Assembly (NCBI RefSeq): GCF_000981765.1
Contig: NZ_CP010975.1
Span: 744,001-808,000, forward strand
Source: Kangiella geojedonensis
GTDB taxonomy: Bacteria > Pseudomonadota > Gammaproteobacteria > Enterobacterales > Kangiellaceae
Direction of reading: 5' to 3'
DNA length: 64,000 nucleotides
Positions 1 to 9,914 of this stretch are shown piece after piece. A program made the translations under genes and the position numbers. The notes beneath the pieces were generated by a model, which was not told the DNA's origin, ran no database searches, and saw nothing but the letters and a program-made list of their open reading frames with translations. Numbering within the stretch: the stretch's first letter is position 1; every line of letters begins with the position of its first letter.

Positions 1-929
1 GTAGCGGCATTCCGACGACCGCTGATTACTTTGCCTTTACCGACCTTATTCCAACTTGGACGCTTGAAATAGAACCTCCTCAGGGTTTCTCCGGCGAACC
101 TAATGGCGGTGCTTTTTATGGTGGCACAGGGGCGAGTCACTCTGGTTTCATTATGCCGGATAGTGAAATTAATCGCACTCGTAATCAGCTGGCTCCTGCG
201 CAAATTTTAATGTTCTATCATCAAGCTGGACCTGCTCACGTCAAAGAAGTTCGGTTGGTTAATAGTGAGGGCAATGATGTCTATTCGGCTACTTGGAGCG
301 GTGGGACATCTAGAAGCTTGAATGTCGCGACCAACAACACCCTCGAAGGCGGTGAAAGCTATAGCTTGTATGTCAGCTTTAACAAGCCCATGCGAGTTAG
401 AAACACGGCTGGAAATATTGCTCAATACACGGGGCAGTCAGTCAGCTTATCGCCAACCGTAACCATTACCGGTAATGGCGGAAGTGGCAACTTTACACGT
501 TCAATCAACACCACTAATAGCAGTTGGCTGAACCAGGACGTGGATGGATTTACTTTTTCACAATATCATGACGATGCTTTCAAAGTAGACTTTACATTAC
601 CAACGGATATCCCTGTCAGCACCAATACCGGCACTACGGACATGAGTATCAACATCTCAGTGCAAGACTTGGCTGGATTAGAATTAGATGCCAACCCTGC
701 CACAGCTGTTGATTGGAGCGGGGGGGCTTGGACTAATTATGAAAGCTCAAGCGGTCAGTCCGGTATTACTGGTGGTACTGATTCTTCTTATAATATAAAA
801 GTTTCGAATCAGAACTTAACTCTATCCGAGCCGCAGTCTAGCGGTGGCGGTGGAGGAAGTGTCCCTTGGGCATTACTAGTACTACTGGGTTTGTGCGGTT
901 TAAGACGCTTTAATCCAAGCTCTCATTAA
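1..929 (+). CDS. C-terminal part of a secreted M14-like zinc carboxypeptidase with GlyGly-CTERM tail (5' end outside window)
   Basis: The frame is open from position 3 with no start, so the gene begins upstream of the window. The first visible residues (ADYFAFTDLIPTWTLEIEP) resemble the end of an M14 carboxypeptidase domain, where TLEIEP would carry the catalytic Glu. About 200 residues of beta-rich, Ser/Thr/Asn-rich sequence follow. The end is a Gly-rich stretch (SGGGGGS), a hydrophobic helix (VPWALLVLLGLCGL) and RR, the pattern of GlyGly-CTERM sorting tails cleaved by rhombosortase. The product is therefore probably exported by type II secretion and surface processed. The tail is clear; the M14 assignment rests on one motif because the zinc ligands lie outside the window. 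Confidence 0.7.
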   Translation, partial: SGIPTTADYFAFTDLIPTWTLEIEPPQGFSGEPNGGAFYGGTGASHSGFIMPDSEINRTRNQLAPAQILMFYHQAGPAHVKEVRLVNSEGNDVYSATWSGGTSRSLNVATNNTLEGGESYSLYVSFNKPMRVRNTAGNIAQYTGQSVSLSPTVTITGNGGSGNFTRSINTTNSSWLNQDVDGFTFSQYHDDAFKVDFTLPTDIPVSTNTGTTDMSINISVQDLAGLELDANPATAVDWSGGAWTNYESSSGQSGITGGTDSSYNIKVSNQNLTLSEPQSSGGGGGSVPWALLVLLGLCGLRRFNPSSH

Positions 930-953
930 TGTGATGAAGCACTTGCAAGGATT

Positions 954-1850
954 TTAGGGCTTCCTAAGATCCTTGCGATTAATAACGAAAACGTTTCCTA
1001 AAGCAATTAAAGCGATGCCTGTTGCGACCGTCCAGGTCCATTGAAACCCTTCAAATAATGTCGAAATAATCAAAGCTACCGCTGGGAACAATACCACGGC
1101 ATAAGATGCTTTATGGACGCCAATTCGTCGGAGTAAGGTTAGGTAGCAGCCAAACGCAAATACTGAGCCAAATAGCGCCAAATAAACCAAGCTGATGTTA
1201 TAAGACGCTGATAGGTTATAGGTGATTTCTTTACCCTGAGCCAAGCCTACAAGCAAGCTAAATATGGCACCATAAGCCATACCGTAGGTATTCATCTGGA
1301 TCACCGGTAAATCGTATTTTTGTGTCTGCACAGAGACCAGGTTACCAATTGAGGCAGCGAGGACGCCAAGTATTGCCAACGTTAGTCCCAAAATCGCTGT
1401 GTTTTCTAAACTAAAGTTATTCAGTTCATCCCAAAATATAAAGACCATGCCAATCAAGCCTAAGGTAGAGCCTATTGCCAGCCTGAGAGTAATCGGTGTT
1501 TTAAAGAAAATCCTTGAGTTGATGATATTGACGATTAAGACGGAGGAAAATATCACCGAAGCCATGGCGGAGCTAAGGTACTCTTGTGCATGGTACAACA
1601 ACATATAATTTAAGCTGAACATGCAAACGCCCAATAAGACTAACCACAAGTGCTGAAGTAGGTTAAATTTGAGCGGAAGCTTCTTAACTAAGCAATAAAG
1701 CCATAAAAGTAGAGCCGCTAAGGCGAAACGATAGAAAGTCGAGTATTCGTGCGCTACTCCATCCAGTTGGTACTCAATAGCAAACCAAGTACTTCCCCAG
1801 ATTAAAACACACAGCGCGTACAACACGCCCGTAGACATTAACAACTTCAT
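954..1850 (-). CDS. EamA/DMT-superfamily inner-membrane transporter
   Basis: 298 residues with about ten hydrophobic segments and two EamA-type halves. The N-terminal motif LIWGSTWFAIEYQL is typical of RhaT/EamA exporters, and the C-terminus ends in a short basic tail. The family moves small metabolites such as amino acids across the inner membrane; the substrate cannot be read from sequence. The ATG at 1850 begins directly with the first membrane helix. The gene converges with the secreted protein upstream and stands alone. Confidence 0.85.
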   Translation of the reverse strand: MKLLMSTGVLYALCVLIWGSTWFAIEYQLDGVAHEYSTFYRFALAALLLWLYCLVKKLPLKFNLLQHLWLVLLGVCMFSLNYMLLYHAQEYLSSAMASVIFSSVLIVNIINSRIFFKTPITLRLAIGSTLGLIGMVFIFWDELNNFSLENTAILGLTLAILGVLAASIGNLVSVQTQKYDLPVIQMNTYGMAYGAIFSLLVGLAQGKEITYNLSASYNISLVYLALFGSVFAFGCYLTLLRRIGVHKASYAVVLFPAVALIISTLFEGFQWTWTVATGIALIALGNVFVINRKDLRKP

Positions 1851-1940
1851 AAACCGACTCAGATGCTTTTAATGTGCAGATGATGCCATAGATGGTAGAA
1901 TTCTGCTCGATTATTTTGAGTTGCTTTTAAGTTGGTCGGT

Positions 1941-3128
1941 ATGCAAGAAAGAGACGTTATTATTATTGGTGCAGGCGCTGCTGGGCTTATGTGTGCCATT
2001 AGCGCTGGAAGTCGCGGCAAATCCGTGGCTGTGCTTGATCATGCCAACAAAGTCGGCAAAAAGATTCTAATGTCAGGTGGTGGTCGTTGTAACTTTACCA
2101 ACTACTATACCGAGCCAACAAACTTTCTTTCGGGCAACGAACATTTTTGTAAGTCTGCACTAAGTCGCTTTACTCAATGGGACTTTATTGGCTTGGTTGA
2201 AAAGCATGGTATTCCTTACCACGAGAAGAAACTTGGGCAGCTATTTTGTGATAACAAAGCAAAAGATATTGTGAATATGCTACTGGTGGAATGTGAAGCG
2301 GTTAATTCTGAAGTCAGGACTCATTGCTCGGTAGAGAAAGTAGAACGACAGGGAAGTGGGTTTTTATTAAGTACTAACCAAGGAAAGTGGACATGTAGCT
2401 CGTTGGTCATCGCGACAGGGGGGCTTTCTATACCAACTATGGGGGCGACTGGCTTCGGTTATGATATTGCTCGCCAGTTTGGTCTCAAGACGCTAGACAC
2501 AACCGCTGGATTGGTGCCTTTTACTCTAACGCCTAATCTTCTAGAGCAGTTTGAAGGGTTGTCTGGAACGTCTGCGGATGCTTCGGTCAGTTGTAATGGT
2601 ACCCACTTTAGAGAAAACATTTTGTTTACTCATCGAGGACTGAGTGGGCCATCAATTCTACAAATTTCTTCTTACTGGCGGCCGGGTGATACCGTTGAAA
2701 TTAATTTGTTTCCTGATATTGATCTCTATGAGCATTTAAAACTACAGCAAAAGGAACGCCCCAAAAGTCATATTAATACCATCCTAGCAGAGACCCTGAC
2801 TAAGAAGTTAGCAGATAGGCTCGCAGATCTTTGGTTTTCAGAGATGAAAGACAAGCCGCTAGCAGAGCTGTCCAACGATGCTTTACAGACGGTTGCTACT
2901 CAATGCCAATCTTGGCAACTAAAGCCCACAGGAACGGAAGGTTACCGTACTGCCGAGGTGACTTTGGGCGGTGTCGACACGGATGAGGTGTCTTCAAAAA
3001 CATTCGAATCCAAAAAAGTACCTGGTTTGTACTTTATTGGTGAAGTGCTTGATGTAACTGGTCATTTGGGAGGCTTTAACTTCCAATGGGCGTGGGCTTC
3101 AGGCCACGCTTGTGGGCAAGAATTATAA
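1941..3128 (+). CDS. HI0933/YhiN-family FAD-dependent oxidoreductase
   Basis: 395 residues. It starts with a Rossmann FAD motif (DVIIIGAGAAGLMCA), followed by the family signature KVGKKILMSGGGRCNFTN. An ATGGLSIPTMGATG segment lies mid-protein, and the end (GLYFIGEVLDVTGHLGGFNFQWAWASG) is the second FAD-contacting stretch. This set marks the HI0933/BaiN-like flavoproteins, a widespread family without a settled role in proteobacteria. I prefer the ATG at 1941 over the TTG at 1932 because the FAD motif follows at once. The gene is followed immediately by the convergent mtfA stop. Confidence 0.88.
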   Translation: MQERDVIIIGAGAAGLMCAISAGSRGKSVAVLDHANKVGKKILMSGGGRCNFTNYYTEPTNFLSGNEHFCKSALSRFTQWDFIGLVEKHGIPYHEKKLGQLFCDNKAKDIVNMLLVECEAVNSEVRTHCSVEKVERQGSGFLLSTNQGKWTCSSLVIATGGLSIPTMGATGFGYDIARQFGLKTLDTTAGLVPFTLTPNLLEQFEGLSGTSADASVSCNGTHFRENILFTHRGLSGPSILQISSYWRPGDTVEINLFPDIDLYEHLKLQQKERPKSHINTILAETLTKKLADRLADLWFSEMKDKPLAELSNDALQTVATQCQSWQLKPTGTEGYRTAEVTLGGVDTDEVSSKTFESKKVPGLYFIGEVLDVTGHLGGFNFQWAWASGHACGQEL

Positions 3129-3953
3129 TCATGACCAACTTGCAGGATCGACGCTATAAAACTGCTGGAGCTCGTGATATAGAGCTGGGTGTTTTCCCTT
3201 CAATTCTTCAGGTCGCTCGAAGAACACCTCGCTAGAAACGGCAAAAAATTCGGCAGGATTGGTCGCGCCGTATTGATCGATCAGAGTCGATTCACCACGC
3301 TGGGCTTGCTGGCGTAGTTGTTCAAACTCTGATGATAATACTTGTGACCATTTGTCATAACTCTGAGACTTGCCCAGCGGTGGAGCGCCATTGGTTGTGC
3401 CAGACTCGCCATCAAGCTGGTGGGCAAACTCGTGAATCACTAAGTTATGACCGTCTTCAAAGTCTGCGCCACCGCTGGCAGAGTCTTTCCAAGATAAGAT
3501 GACCTTGCCTCGGTTCCATGACTCACCGAGTATGACTCGAGAGTCGCGCTGATGAACTCCTGAAGTATCTTGCATGGCTCTATTAGTGATAAATGCCGCA
3601 GGATAAACGGCTATAGTCTGCAAGAAGGGATAAAAGTCCGTATTGCGGTTTAACAATAATAAACAAGCTTGGGCCGCTATAGTCACCCGCACTTCATCCG
3701 TTATGTCCTGCCCTTGATGTCCAGTGAACTGCTTTTCAGACAGAAAGATCTTCATTTTATTCTTTAGTTGTAACTGGAGATCTGCTGGCATCTTGTAGAA
3801 GAAGCTGAGATTTTTTCGCAAGATCTGGCGCCACTCTTTAGGGAAGGGCTGGTTGGCTATCTCTTGTCTTTTTTTACGGCGACGGAAACTTGATGTCGCA
3901 ATCCATGCGATTAAGCCTGCACATAACACCAAAAATATGTATAAAGGGACCAT
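3129..3953 (-). CDS. mtfA: MtfA-type M90 zinc peptidase
   Basis: About 274 residues with an N-terminal membrane helix (LYIFLVLCAGLIAWIA) and a basic RRRKKR stop-transfer. The zinc motif HEFAHQLD (HExxH) lies mid-protein and AEFFAVSSEVFFE supplies the third ligand region. This matches the M90 family (Mlc titration factor A), a glucose-regulated zinc metallopeptidase studied in E. coli. The membrane anchor is a variation on the soluble E. coli form. The ATG at 3953 is preferred; a TTG at 3968 would add five residues. The gene shares its 3' boundary with the convergent flavoprotein gene. Confidence 0.88.
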   Translation of the reverse strand: MVPLYIFLVLCAGLIAWIATSSFRRRKKRQEIANQPFPKEWRQILRKNLSFFYKMPADLQLQLKNKMKIFLSEKQFTGHQGQDITDEVRVTIAAQACLLLLNRNTDFYPFLQTIAVYPAAFITNRAMQDTSGVHQRDSRVILGESWNRGKVILSWKDSASGGADFEDGHNLVIHEFAHQLDGESGTTNGAPPLGKSQSYDKWSQVLSSEFEQLRQQAQRGESTLIDQYGATNPAEFFAVSSEVFFERPEELKGKHPALYHELQQFYSVDPASWS

Positions 3954-4133
3954 GGTTCGCTCTATCAAGTTGTAATACTTAAGGTTATTGGGCTTAAATG
4001 ATTTTTTTCAAGATAGCGGCAGGTTTAACAGAGTGGATGGTTTTAAGCCCTACAAGGCTAATATCGGCTTAATACTTGAAGATACTAAGCCAATTAGGGT
4101 ATAAATCAGGTTTACATATTTTGGGGATAATAA

Positions 4134-5672
4134 ATGAATAACGATAATGCGCAACCAACAGGTGCTATAGCTCGTTTTTTGAACGGCATTGAGCGCGTTG
4201 GTAACAAGCTTCCTGATCCAGCCATTATATTCTTAGTGGCGATGATCACGATTTGGATTTTATCTTGGCTTTTCTCAGGCGTTGATTTTTCAGCGATCGA
4301 TCCAAGAACTGGTGACCCCATTGTCATCAAAAACCTGCTAACGGGTGACTCGCTGGCCAACTTCTTATCGACCATGGTCAAAACCTTTACCGGCTTTGCG
4401 CCTCTAGGAGTGGTGTTAGTGGCTATGTTAGGTGTTGGTGTCGCTGAACACTCTGGTTATATTAATACCGGCATTAAATTGATGTTAAAGCGCACACCAA
4501 AAGCACTATTAACCCCAATGATTATCCTTGTGGGTATTGTTAGCCACACGGCAACTGACGCAGGTTATGTGTTAGTTATTCCATTGGCTGGTGTGATTTT
4601 CTACGCCATGGGGCGTCACCCTTTAGCGGGTATTGCGGCGGCATTTGCGGGCGTCAGTGGTGGTTTCAGCGCAAACTTTATCCCTTCTGGTATTGATCCA
4701 CTATTACAAAGCTTTACTCAAAGCTCTGCTCAGATTATTGAAGAAGGCATGCAGGTAAACCCGTTAAATAACTACTTCTTCACCTCGATTTCCAGCGTAT
4801 TCATTATATTAGTCGGTTGGTATATTACTGACAAAATCATTGAGCCACGCCTACAAAAAACGAAAGTTGATGGTGAAACGGATGATTTACCAGAGTTCGA
4901 TATCGTTACAAAAGAAGAGAAGCGCTCTTTCATTATAGCAACAACAGTGATGATCGCTGGTCTTGGACTATTAGCTTGGGCATCGTTAATTGATGATTCT
5001 CCGCTAAGCCATGAGGGCTCACTGACTAACTTCAGTGCTCCTTTGATGCAATCAATCGTTCCACTAATTTTCTTGCTGTTCTGGATTCCTGGCGCGATAT
5101 ACGGCTTCGCTTCGGGCACGTTCAAAAAGTCTAAAGACATGATTGATGCGATGACTAAAGCGATGGGTGGCATGGCGTATTACGTTGTCATGGCATTCTT
5201 CTGTGCTTTATTTATTTCAGCATTTGCTCAGTCCAATCTTGGTGCTTTATTGGCGATTGAAGGCGCTCAGGTACTAAAAGCCTTATCGCTTCCGAGTGGT
5301 GTCACTATCGTCGGTATTATCTTCTTGACCGCTTTTGTGAATCTGTTTGTAGGTTCTTCATCGGCAAAGTGGGCGCTGCTCGCTCCAATTTTCGTACCGA
5401 TGCTAATGCAGCTGGGTATTTCTCCAGACTTAACGCAGGCCGCGTACCGTGTGGGTGACTCAAGTTCAAACATCATTACACCATTAATGCCTTACTTCCC
5501 ATTAGTCGTGGTTTATTGTCAGAAGTACGTTAAAGACACAGGAATTGGGACCTTGATTGCGATGATGTTACCGTTCTCAATTGCCTTCCTAATCGGCTGG
5601 AGTTTGTTCTTGTTGGCGTACTGGGGGCTGGGTATCCCATTAGGTGTTCAATCTAGCTATACCTTCGGATAA
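4134..5672 (+). CDS. AbgT-family transporter
   Basis: 512 residues and a very hydrophobic protein with 11-13 predicted helices. Family landmarks include the N-terminal RVGNKLPDPAIIFL, GVAEHSGYI, GGFSANFIPSGIDPLL, NLFVGSSSAKWALLAPIFVPML and GDSSSNIITPLMPYFPLVV. AbgT proteins import p-aminobenzoyl-glutamate or, in MtrF-like members, export sulfonamides. No abgAB peptidase genes are next to it, so the substrate is open. A Shine-Dalgarno-like TTGGGGAT lies just before the ATG. An intrinsic terminator follows, so this is a single-gene transcript. Confidence 0.92.
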   Translation: MNNDNAQPTGAIARFLNGIERVGNKLPDPAIIFLVAMITIWILSWLFSGVDFSAIDPRTGDPIVIKNLLTGDSLANFLSTMVKTFTGFAPLGVVLVAMLGVGVAEHSGYINTGIKLMLKRTPKALLTPMIILVGIVSHTATDAGYVLVIPLAGVIFYAMGRHPLAGIAAAFAGVSGGFSANFIPSGIDPLLQSFTQSSAQIIEEGMQVNPLNNYFFTSISSVFIILVGWYITDKIIEPRLQKTKVDGETDDLPEFDIVTKEEKRSFIIATTVMIAGLGLLAWASLIDDSPLSHEGSLTNFSAPLMQSIVPLIFLLFWIPGAIYGFASGTFKKSKDMIDAMTKAMGGMAYYVVMAFFCALFISAFAQSNLGALLAIEGAQVLKALSLPSGVTIVGIIFLTAFVNLFVGSSSAKWALLAPIFVPMLMQLGISPDLTQAAYRVGDSSSNIITPLMPYFPLVVVYCQKYVKDTGIGTLIAMMLPFSIAFLIGWSLFLLAYWGLGIPLGVQSSYTFG

Positions 5673-5700
5673 TCGCCATTAGAGTCATATCGCTTAAATA

Positions 5701-5730
5701 AAAAAAGGAGCTTTCGAGCTCCTTTTTTAT
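5701..5730 (+). terminator. Intrinsic terminator after the AbgT transporter gene
   Basis: A perfect 12-bp stem (5701-5712 with 5717-5728) closed by a TTCG tetraloop and ending in a T-run. The A-run on the 5' side makes it able to stop transcription in both directions. Confidence 0.93.
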
Positions 5731-5838
5731 TTTTATATGGTCCACAGACTTTGATTGTTTGACCGATTTCCTAGGCAAGTTGTTATCCGTTTTAAGCCTT
5801 GGTAATATCTGTACTTTGAAAATTAATAAAATAAAACA

Positions 5839-7836
5839 ATGAATGGATTATATAAAATAATAATACTATGGGTATTTTTTGGCGCTAACGTTTTTGCTGA
5901 AGAGCCGATAGAACTCGATAAGACTTATTCGATTCAACCAACTCCGAACTGGGTGACACAGCAAGAAATCCCTAAAAAAACTAACCAGAATGGTAATTAT
6001 GGTGTCACTTATTATTTGCTTGAGCGGCAGCTAGATTTTGGTAGCGAATCCCAAGATTACTTTAGATTGGTCTATTCGATAGACCAAAAAGAAGCACTGG
6101 TAGATAACTCGCAAGTTATTATTAATTATAACCCTAGCTTTCAAGAGCTAGAGGTACACCATGTTAATGTGATCCGAAATGGAAATATTGTAAACCGATT
6201 GACTTTGAAGGATATCACCGTAGCTCAAAGTGAGGATACTGAAGAAAGCTTGATGTTGACAGGTAAAGCAACGGCTTCTACACAAATAAAAGGATTACAA
6301 GTAGATGATATCGTAGACTTTTCTTATACCATAAAAGGTCAAAACCCAATTTTTGAGGGGAAAACATTTTTTAGACAAAACTTAGGCTGGTCATCGCCGA
6401 TTGAAAAGCTTTTTGTGAAAGCAGTTTCTGACAAGTCACTGCAAATTAAAACAACGGCTTACCCTGAAAAGCTTAAGACAGAAAAGCAGGGTGGAAGGTA
6501 TCACTATAGCTTATCAGTTGACAACGTAGCCACCAAAAAGTCGTTAGATGGAATCCCTAATAGAATACTGTATTTTCCCTACATCCAAGGTAGTGAGTTT
6601 GACTCATGGGAGGAGGTTGTTGAATGGGCGCTCCCACATTACCAAGATAAGTTTCAACTAAATAGTTCCTTGCTCAGTATCGCTGATGGTTGGAAACAGA
6701 CGTTCCCAGATGATTTAGAGTCTCAAGTAACAGCGGCTATTCAGTATGTACAGGATGATATCCGTTATTTCGGTATTGAGCTTGGAGTTAATTCTCATAA
6801 ACCACATCATCCTAATACCGTTTTTGATAGAAAATACGGAGACTGTAAAGATAAAACAGTAATGCTGGTTGCGTTACTTAAAGAGTTGGGGGTGACTGCG
6901 TACCCTGCTTTAGTGTCGACGGATTTAAATAGTGGCTTTGAACAGATGTTGCCAAGCCCTGGCGTATTTGATCATGTCATTGTTGGTATAAAGTATGACG
7001 ATAAGTATTACTTTGTGGACCCCACTAAGTCAGCTCAAAGAGGTAGCTTAAATTCCATAAGTCTTTTGCCTTTTGAGAAAGTACTCATCATCGACTCGGA
7101 ATTAGAGCAGGGTATTGTAGAAATACCGCAGCATAGTTATGACCATAAAATCCATATTGAAGAGCAATTTAAGGTAAGCAGTATGTCGGAGCCTGCGAGT
7201 TACTTAATATCTTCTACTTACTATGGCGTTGAGGCTGATAGAATTCGAAGCTGGTATAAGGTCAATAGCGAAAGCGTAATTCAAGATAATTATTATAATT
7301 TTTATAAGAAAATATACCCGACCTTGAAAATAAATGAAGGAATTGACATTAGTGATGATGAAAACCTGAATGTGATTATAATTAAAGAGTCTTACTTAGT
7401 TCCGAGTTTATGGAGCTTCGGCTCAAACCATTACTATTCAGACTTTTCTTCTTACGAAATGAAAAATCATATATATTATCCTGAAAGACCAGAGCGCAAA
7501 GCTGCTTTGGCAATCCCCTTTCCAAAAGACGTGACTCACCATATAAAAGTTGAGCTGCCTAACACTTTTACTTTAGATACAGAAAAAGATACCAAAAAAA
7601 TTAGTCACGAAGACTTTAGTTTTAAAAGAAGCGTTGCTATTCAAAAGAATTCTATGGATTTAAACTTTGATTATAAAGTTCATGATAAAGAAGTCGATGT
7701 AGAAAAGCTTCCTAGTTATTACGAGTCGTTACTGGAGTTGCAAAACAACCTTAACTATAGGTTGGTATTTCCTGCGAATAAATCCCAGCAAAAACAACAA
7801 CGGAAAAAACGCCTTCAGAATCTTATAAAGGGATAA
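5839..7836 (+). CDS. Exported DUF3857 plus transglutaminase-like protein
   Basis: 665 residues. A signal peptide (hydrophobic core IIILWVFFGANVFA) is followed by a DUF3857-like beta domain over about residues 30-240. A transglutaminase-like domain follows at about 280-400. Its Cys-His-Asp triad is visible: Cys in KYGDCKDKTVML, His in FDHVIVGI and Asp in YYFVDPT. The last 230 residues are beta-rich and unassigned. The product is probably periplasmic. Such proteins have predicted protease or amidase activity but no fixed substrate. The next gene starts 3 bp downstream, so the two are almost certainly cotranscribed. Base composition is visibly more AT-rich than in the flanking genes. Confidence 0.82.
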   Translation: MNGLYKIIILWVFFGANVFAEEPIELDKTYSIQPTPNWVTQQEIPKKTNQNGNYGVTYYLLERQLDFGSESQDYFRLVYSIDQKEALVDNSQVIINYNPSFQELEVHHVNVIRNGNIVNRLTLKDITVAQSEDTEESLMLTGKATASTQIKGLQVDDIVDFSYTIKGQNPIFEGKTFFRQNLGWSSPIEKLFVKAVSDKSLQIKTTAYPEKLKTEKQGGRYHYSLSVDNVATKKSLDGIPNRILYFPYIQGSEFDSWEEVVEWALPHYQDKFQLNSSLLSIADGWKQTFPDDLESQVTAAIQYVQDDIRYFGIELGVNSHKPHHPNTVFDRKYGDCKDKTVMLVALLKELGVTAYPALVSTDLNSGFEQMLPSPGVFDHVIVGIKYDDKYYFVDPTKSAQRGSLNSISLLPFEKVLIIDSELEQGIVEIPQHSYDHKIHIEEQFKVSSMSEPASYLISSTYYGVEADRIRSWYKVNSESVIQDNYYNFYKKIYPTLKINEGIDISDDENLNVIIIKESYLVPSLWSFGSNHYYSDFSSYEMKNHIYYPERPERKAALAIPFPKDVTHHIKVELPNTFTLDTEKDTKKISHEDFSFKRSVAIQKNSMDLNFDYKVHDKEVDVEKLPSYYESLLELQNNLNYRLVFPANKSQQKQQRKKRLQNLIKG

Positions 7837-7839
7837 TAA

Positions 7840-9861
7840 ATGAAAAATATTACATTTTTACTAGCTGTCGCTCTTTTGGCACTATGTTCTTGTAAAACAC
7901 TTGAGCCGATAGATCCTCAAGTGCAAAACGATGAAGTCTATACCAAAGCATTTAATCAGCTGCTTGTCGAGTCAAGCTCAGTACCTTTTGATAAGTTGTT
8001 TGAGAGTTACTTAAACTCAAGTTACTTTCTTGATAATGGCAATGCATTTAATAACTTTGTGAAACTGGAAAGTGATATATACAGTGGCAAAGTTGCCTGT
8101 GAGTCAGTGGACTTCGTAAGTAGATTAAAGGCGTTACCTCTCTCTATTCGTGTACATCAACTGGCGGCTGACTGCGCGCAAAGGTCTAACGATAGTACTG
8201 CAATCGAGTTTCATGAAAAGCTTATTGACTACTTGGTTCTCGGTTATTTTAGCAAAGGCGATGCAAAAAATTACTATAGTGCGGTAGATGTTTCAGCTTT
8301 TGGTGAGCCAACGGATCTTGTACAAGCGCTTGGGTATGAGGTCGTTGAGTATTACATTCAGCCCTATGCATCTGGCTCTATGTTCTCATACGTTCTTGTA
8401 GCAAACTCTGAAGACACTGGTAAACAGAGGCGGTTTCACTTTAATCTGTGGGATGCTCTAGATGTTTTGTACTTGGCCGCTGAAGAGCCAGTTGATATTT
8501 ATTCACTAGATTATTTGCCTATTCGAGCATTCGAGGAGTTGAGAGAAACAAATTCTGCATTCGATTTGGGAACAGCTCGTGTCTTGTGGTCACAAAAGAA
8601 TGACATAGCTGTGGAGCGCTTACTGAGCTCAGTAAATGCTGGCAACTCAATGGCCCAACAAATGTTAGCTGACAAGCTGATCATTGGCGAAAAAATAGAA
8701 GGGTATGACACAGACGATGCGATTGATCAGCTGATTTCAGCCTCAGAGGCTGGCCTAGCCACTGCTTTTGCCAGACTTTCTGTGATTTTTAAGCATGGAA
8801 TTAATACCGATATAGATATCAAGGTTGCTAAGCAGTTAGAACAGAAGTCTGTGGTACTTATGGGAGAAGAGCTGACATTAGCTGAAATGGCATTAATAAC
8901 TGTTATTTACGGTTTGTCAGAGGAGGAAAGAGTTGAAGCGTTTAAAAGAGCGGCTTCAGCTGGAAGCGGCAAAAGTGCTTTTTACCTATACAATTACTTC
9001 ACAGATAAAAATGAAGAGGTTAAAGCACAAAAGTATCTTGAGTTGGCTGCTAACTTAGATTATGCAGAAGCTTTAATTCTCAAAGGCTCACTTCTTGCAA
9101 TGGATGATTCTGCGAAGTGGGAAGATGTAGAAGAAGAGTTTTTTGAGTTACTTAATCAAGCAAAGCTACAGCACCACCCTAAAGCTGACTTTATCCTATC
9201 TAGGTACCTTCAAGCTAGTGATAAAACTAAGTCATTCCAGTATTTAGAACAAGCAGCAAAAAAAGGGCTCGTAGTTGCCCAATATGATTTAGCAAAAGCC
9301 TATGATAATGGAAAAATTATTAGTCAGAGTTTTGTGGATTCTAATCGCTGGCTTAATATGGCCGTTAAACAGGGGCACCTGCCTGCGATAGTAAGGCTTG
9401 GTTATAATTATGAAAAAGGGATAGGTGTCGAGAAGGATTTAGAAACAGCGGTTGAGTTCTATAGCTTAGCTGCTGAACAAGGTCATGCCTTAGGGATGTT
9501 CAATTATGGCTATATGCTACTTAAAGGTCGTGGTGTAGAAAAAAACTATTCACTTGCTGTTGAGTGGCTAGAAAAAGCTGCTGAAAATGGACACGCTTCG
9601 GCTAATAACGAATTGGCTTTAATGTACAAGGAAGGTGAGTACTTTGAACAAAATTATAAAAAAGCTAATCAGTTATTCTTGTTGGCGGCAGAAAAAGGAG
9701 AAATGTATGCTATGTATAATTTAGGTATGTCATACGAGGAAGGTTTGGGTGTGCCGAAAGATATCAAAACTGCGATGGAGTGGTATTTAAAAGCTCAGGC
9801 TAAGGGGCATTCTGCAGCAGCCATCAGGCGTTTTAATTTATTGAAAGGTCAGTCTGATTAA
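7840..9861 (+). CDS. Sel1-repeat (SLR/TPR-like) lipoprotein
   Basis: 673 residues with a signal peptide and lipobox ending in LCSC (Cys18), so it is probably an outer-membrane or periplasmic lipoprotein. The C-terminal half (about residues 430-665) has Sel1-like repeats of about 36 residues, for example AVEFYSLAAEQGHALGMFNY, AVEWLEKAAENGHASANNE and AMEWYLKAQAKGHSAA. The first 300 residues lack recognisable domains. Sel1 proteins are scaffolds for protein-protein contacts. Its tight coupling to the transglutaminase-like gene suggests a joint envelope role, which is inference. Confidence 0.85.
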   Translation: MKNITFLLAVALLALCSCKTLEPIDPQVQNDEVYTKAFNQLLVESSSVPFDKLFESYLNSSYFLDNGNAFNNFVKLESDIYSGKVACESVDFVSRLKALPLSIRVHQLAADCAQRSNDSTAIEFHEKLIDYLVLGYFSKGDAKNYYSAVDVSAFGEPTDLVQALGYEVVEYYIQPYASGSMFSYVLVANSEDTGKQRRFHFNLWDALDVLYLAAEEPVDIYSLDYLPIRAFEELRETNSAFDLGTARVLWSQKNDIAVERLLSSVNAGNSMAQQMLADKLIIGEKIEGYDTDDAIDQLISASEAGLATAFARLSVIFKHGINTDIDIKVAKQLEQKSVVLMGEELTLAEMALITVIYGLSEEERVEAFKRAASAGSGKSAFYLYNYFTDKNEEVKAQKYLELAANLDYAEALILKGSLLAMDDSAKWEDVEEEFFELLNQAKLQHHPKADFILSRYLQASDKTKSFQYLEQAAKKGLVVAQYDLAKAYDNGKIISQSFVDSNRWLNMAVKQGHLPAIVRLGYNYEKGIGVEKDLETAVEFYSLAAEQGHALGMFNYGYMLLKGRGVEKNYSLAVEWLEKAAENGHASANNELALMYKEGEYFEQNYKKANQLFLLAAEKGEMYAMYNLGMSYEEGLGVPKDIKTAMEWYLKAQAKGHSAAAIRRFNLLKGQSD

Positions 9862-9888
9862 CTTATAAGTGCCCCGAGCTTCTCAAGG

Positions 9889-9914
9889 AAAGGAGCTGTT
9901 TACATCAGCTCCTT
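9889..9914. terminator. Hairpin between convergent genes
   Basis: AAGGAGCTG (9890-9898) pairs with CAGCTCCTT (9906-9914) around a 7-nt loop. It overlaps the stop codon of the dehydrogenase gene on the minus strand and lies just after the Sel1 lipoprotein gene. The T-runs are short, so it is a moderate bidirectional terminator at best. Confidence 0.5.
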
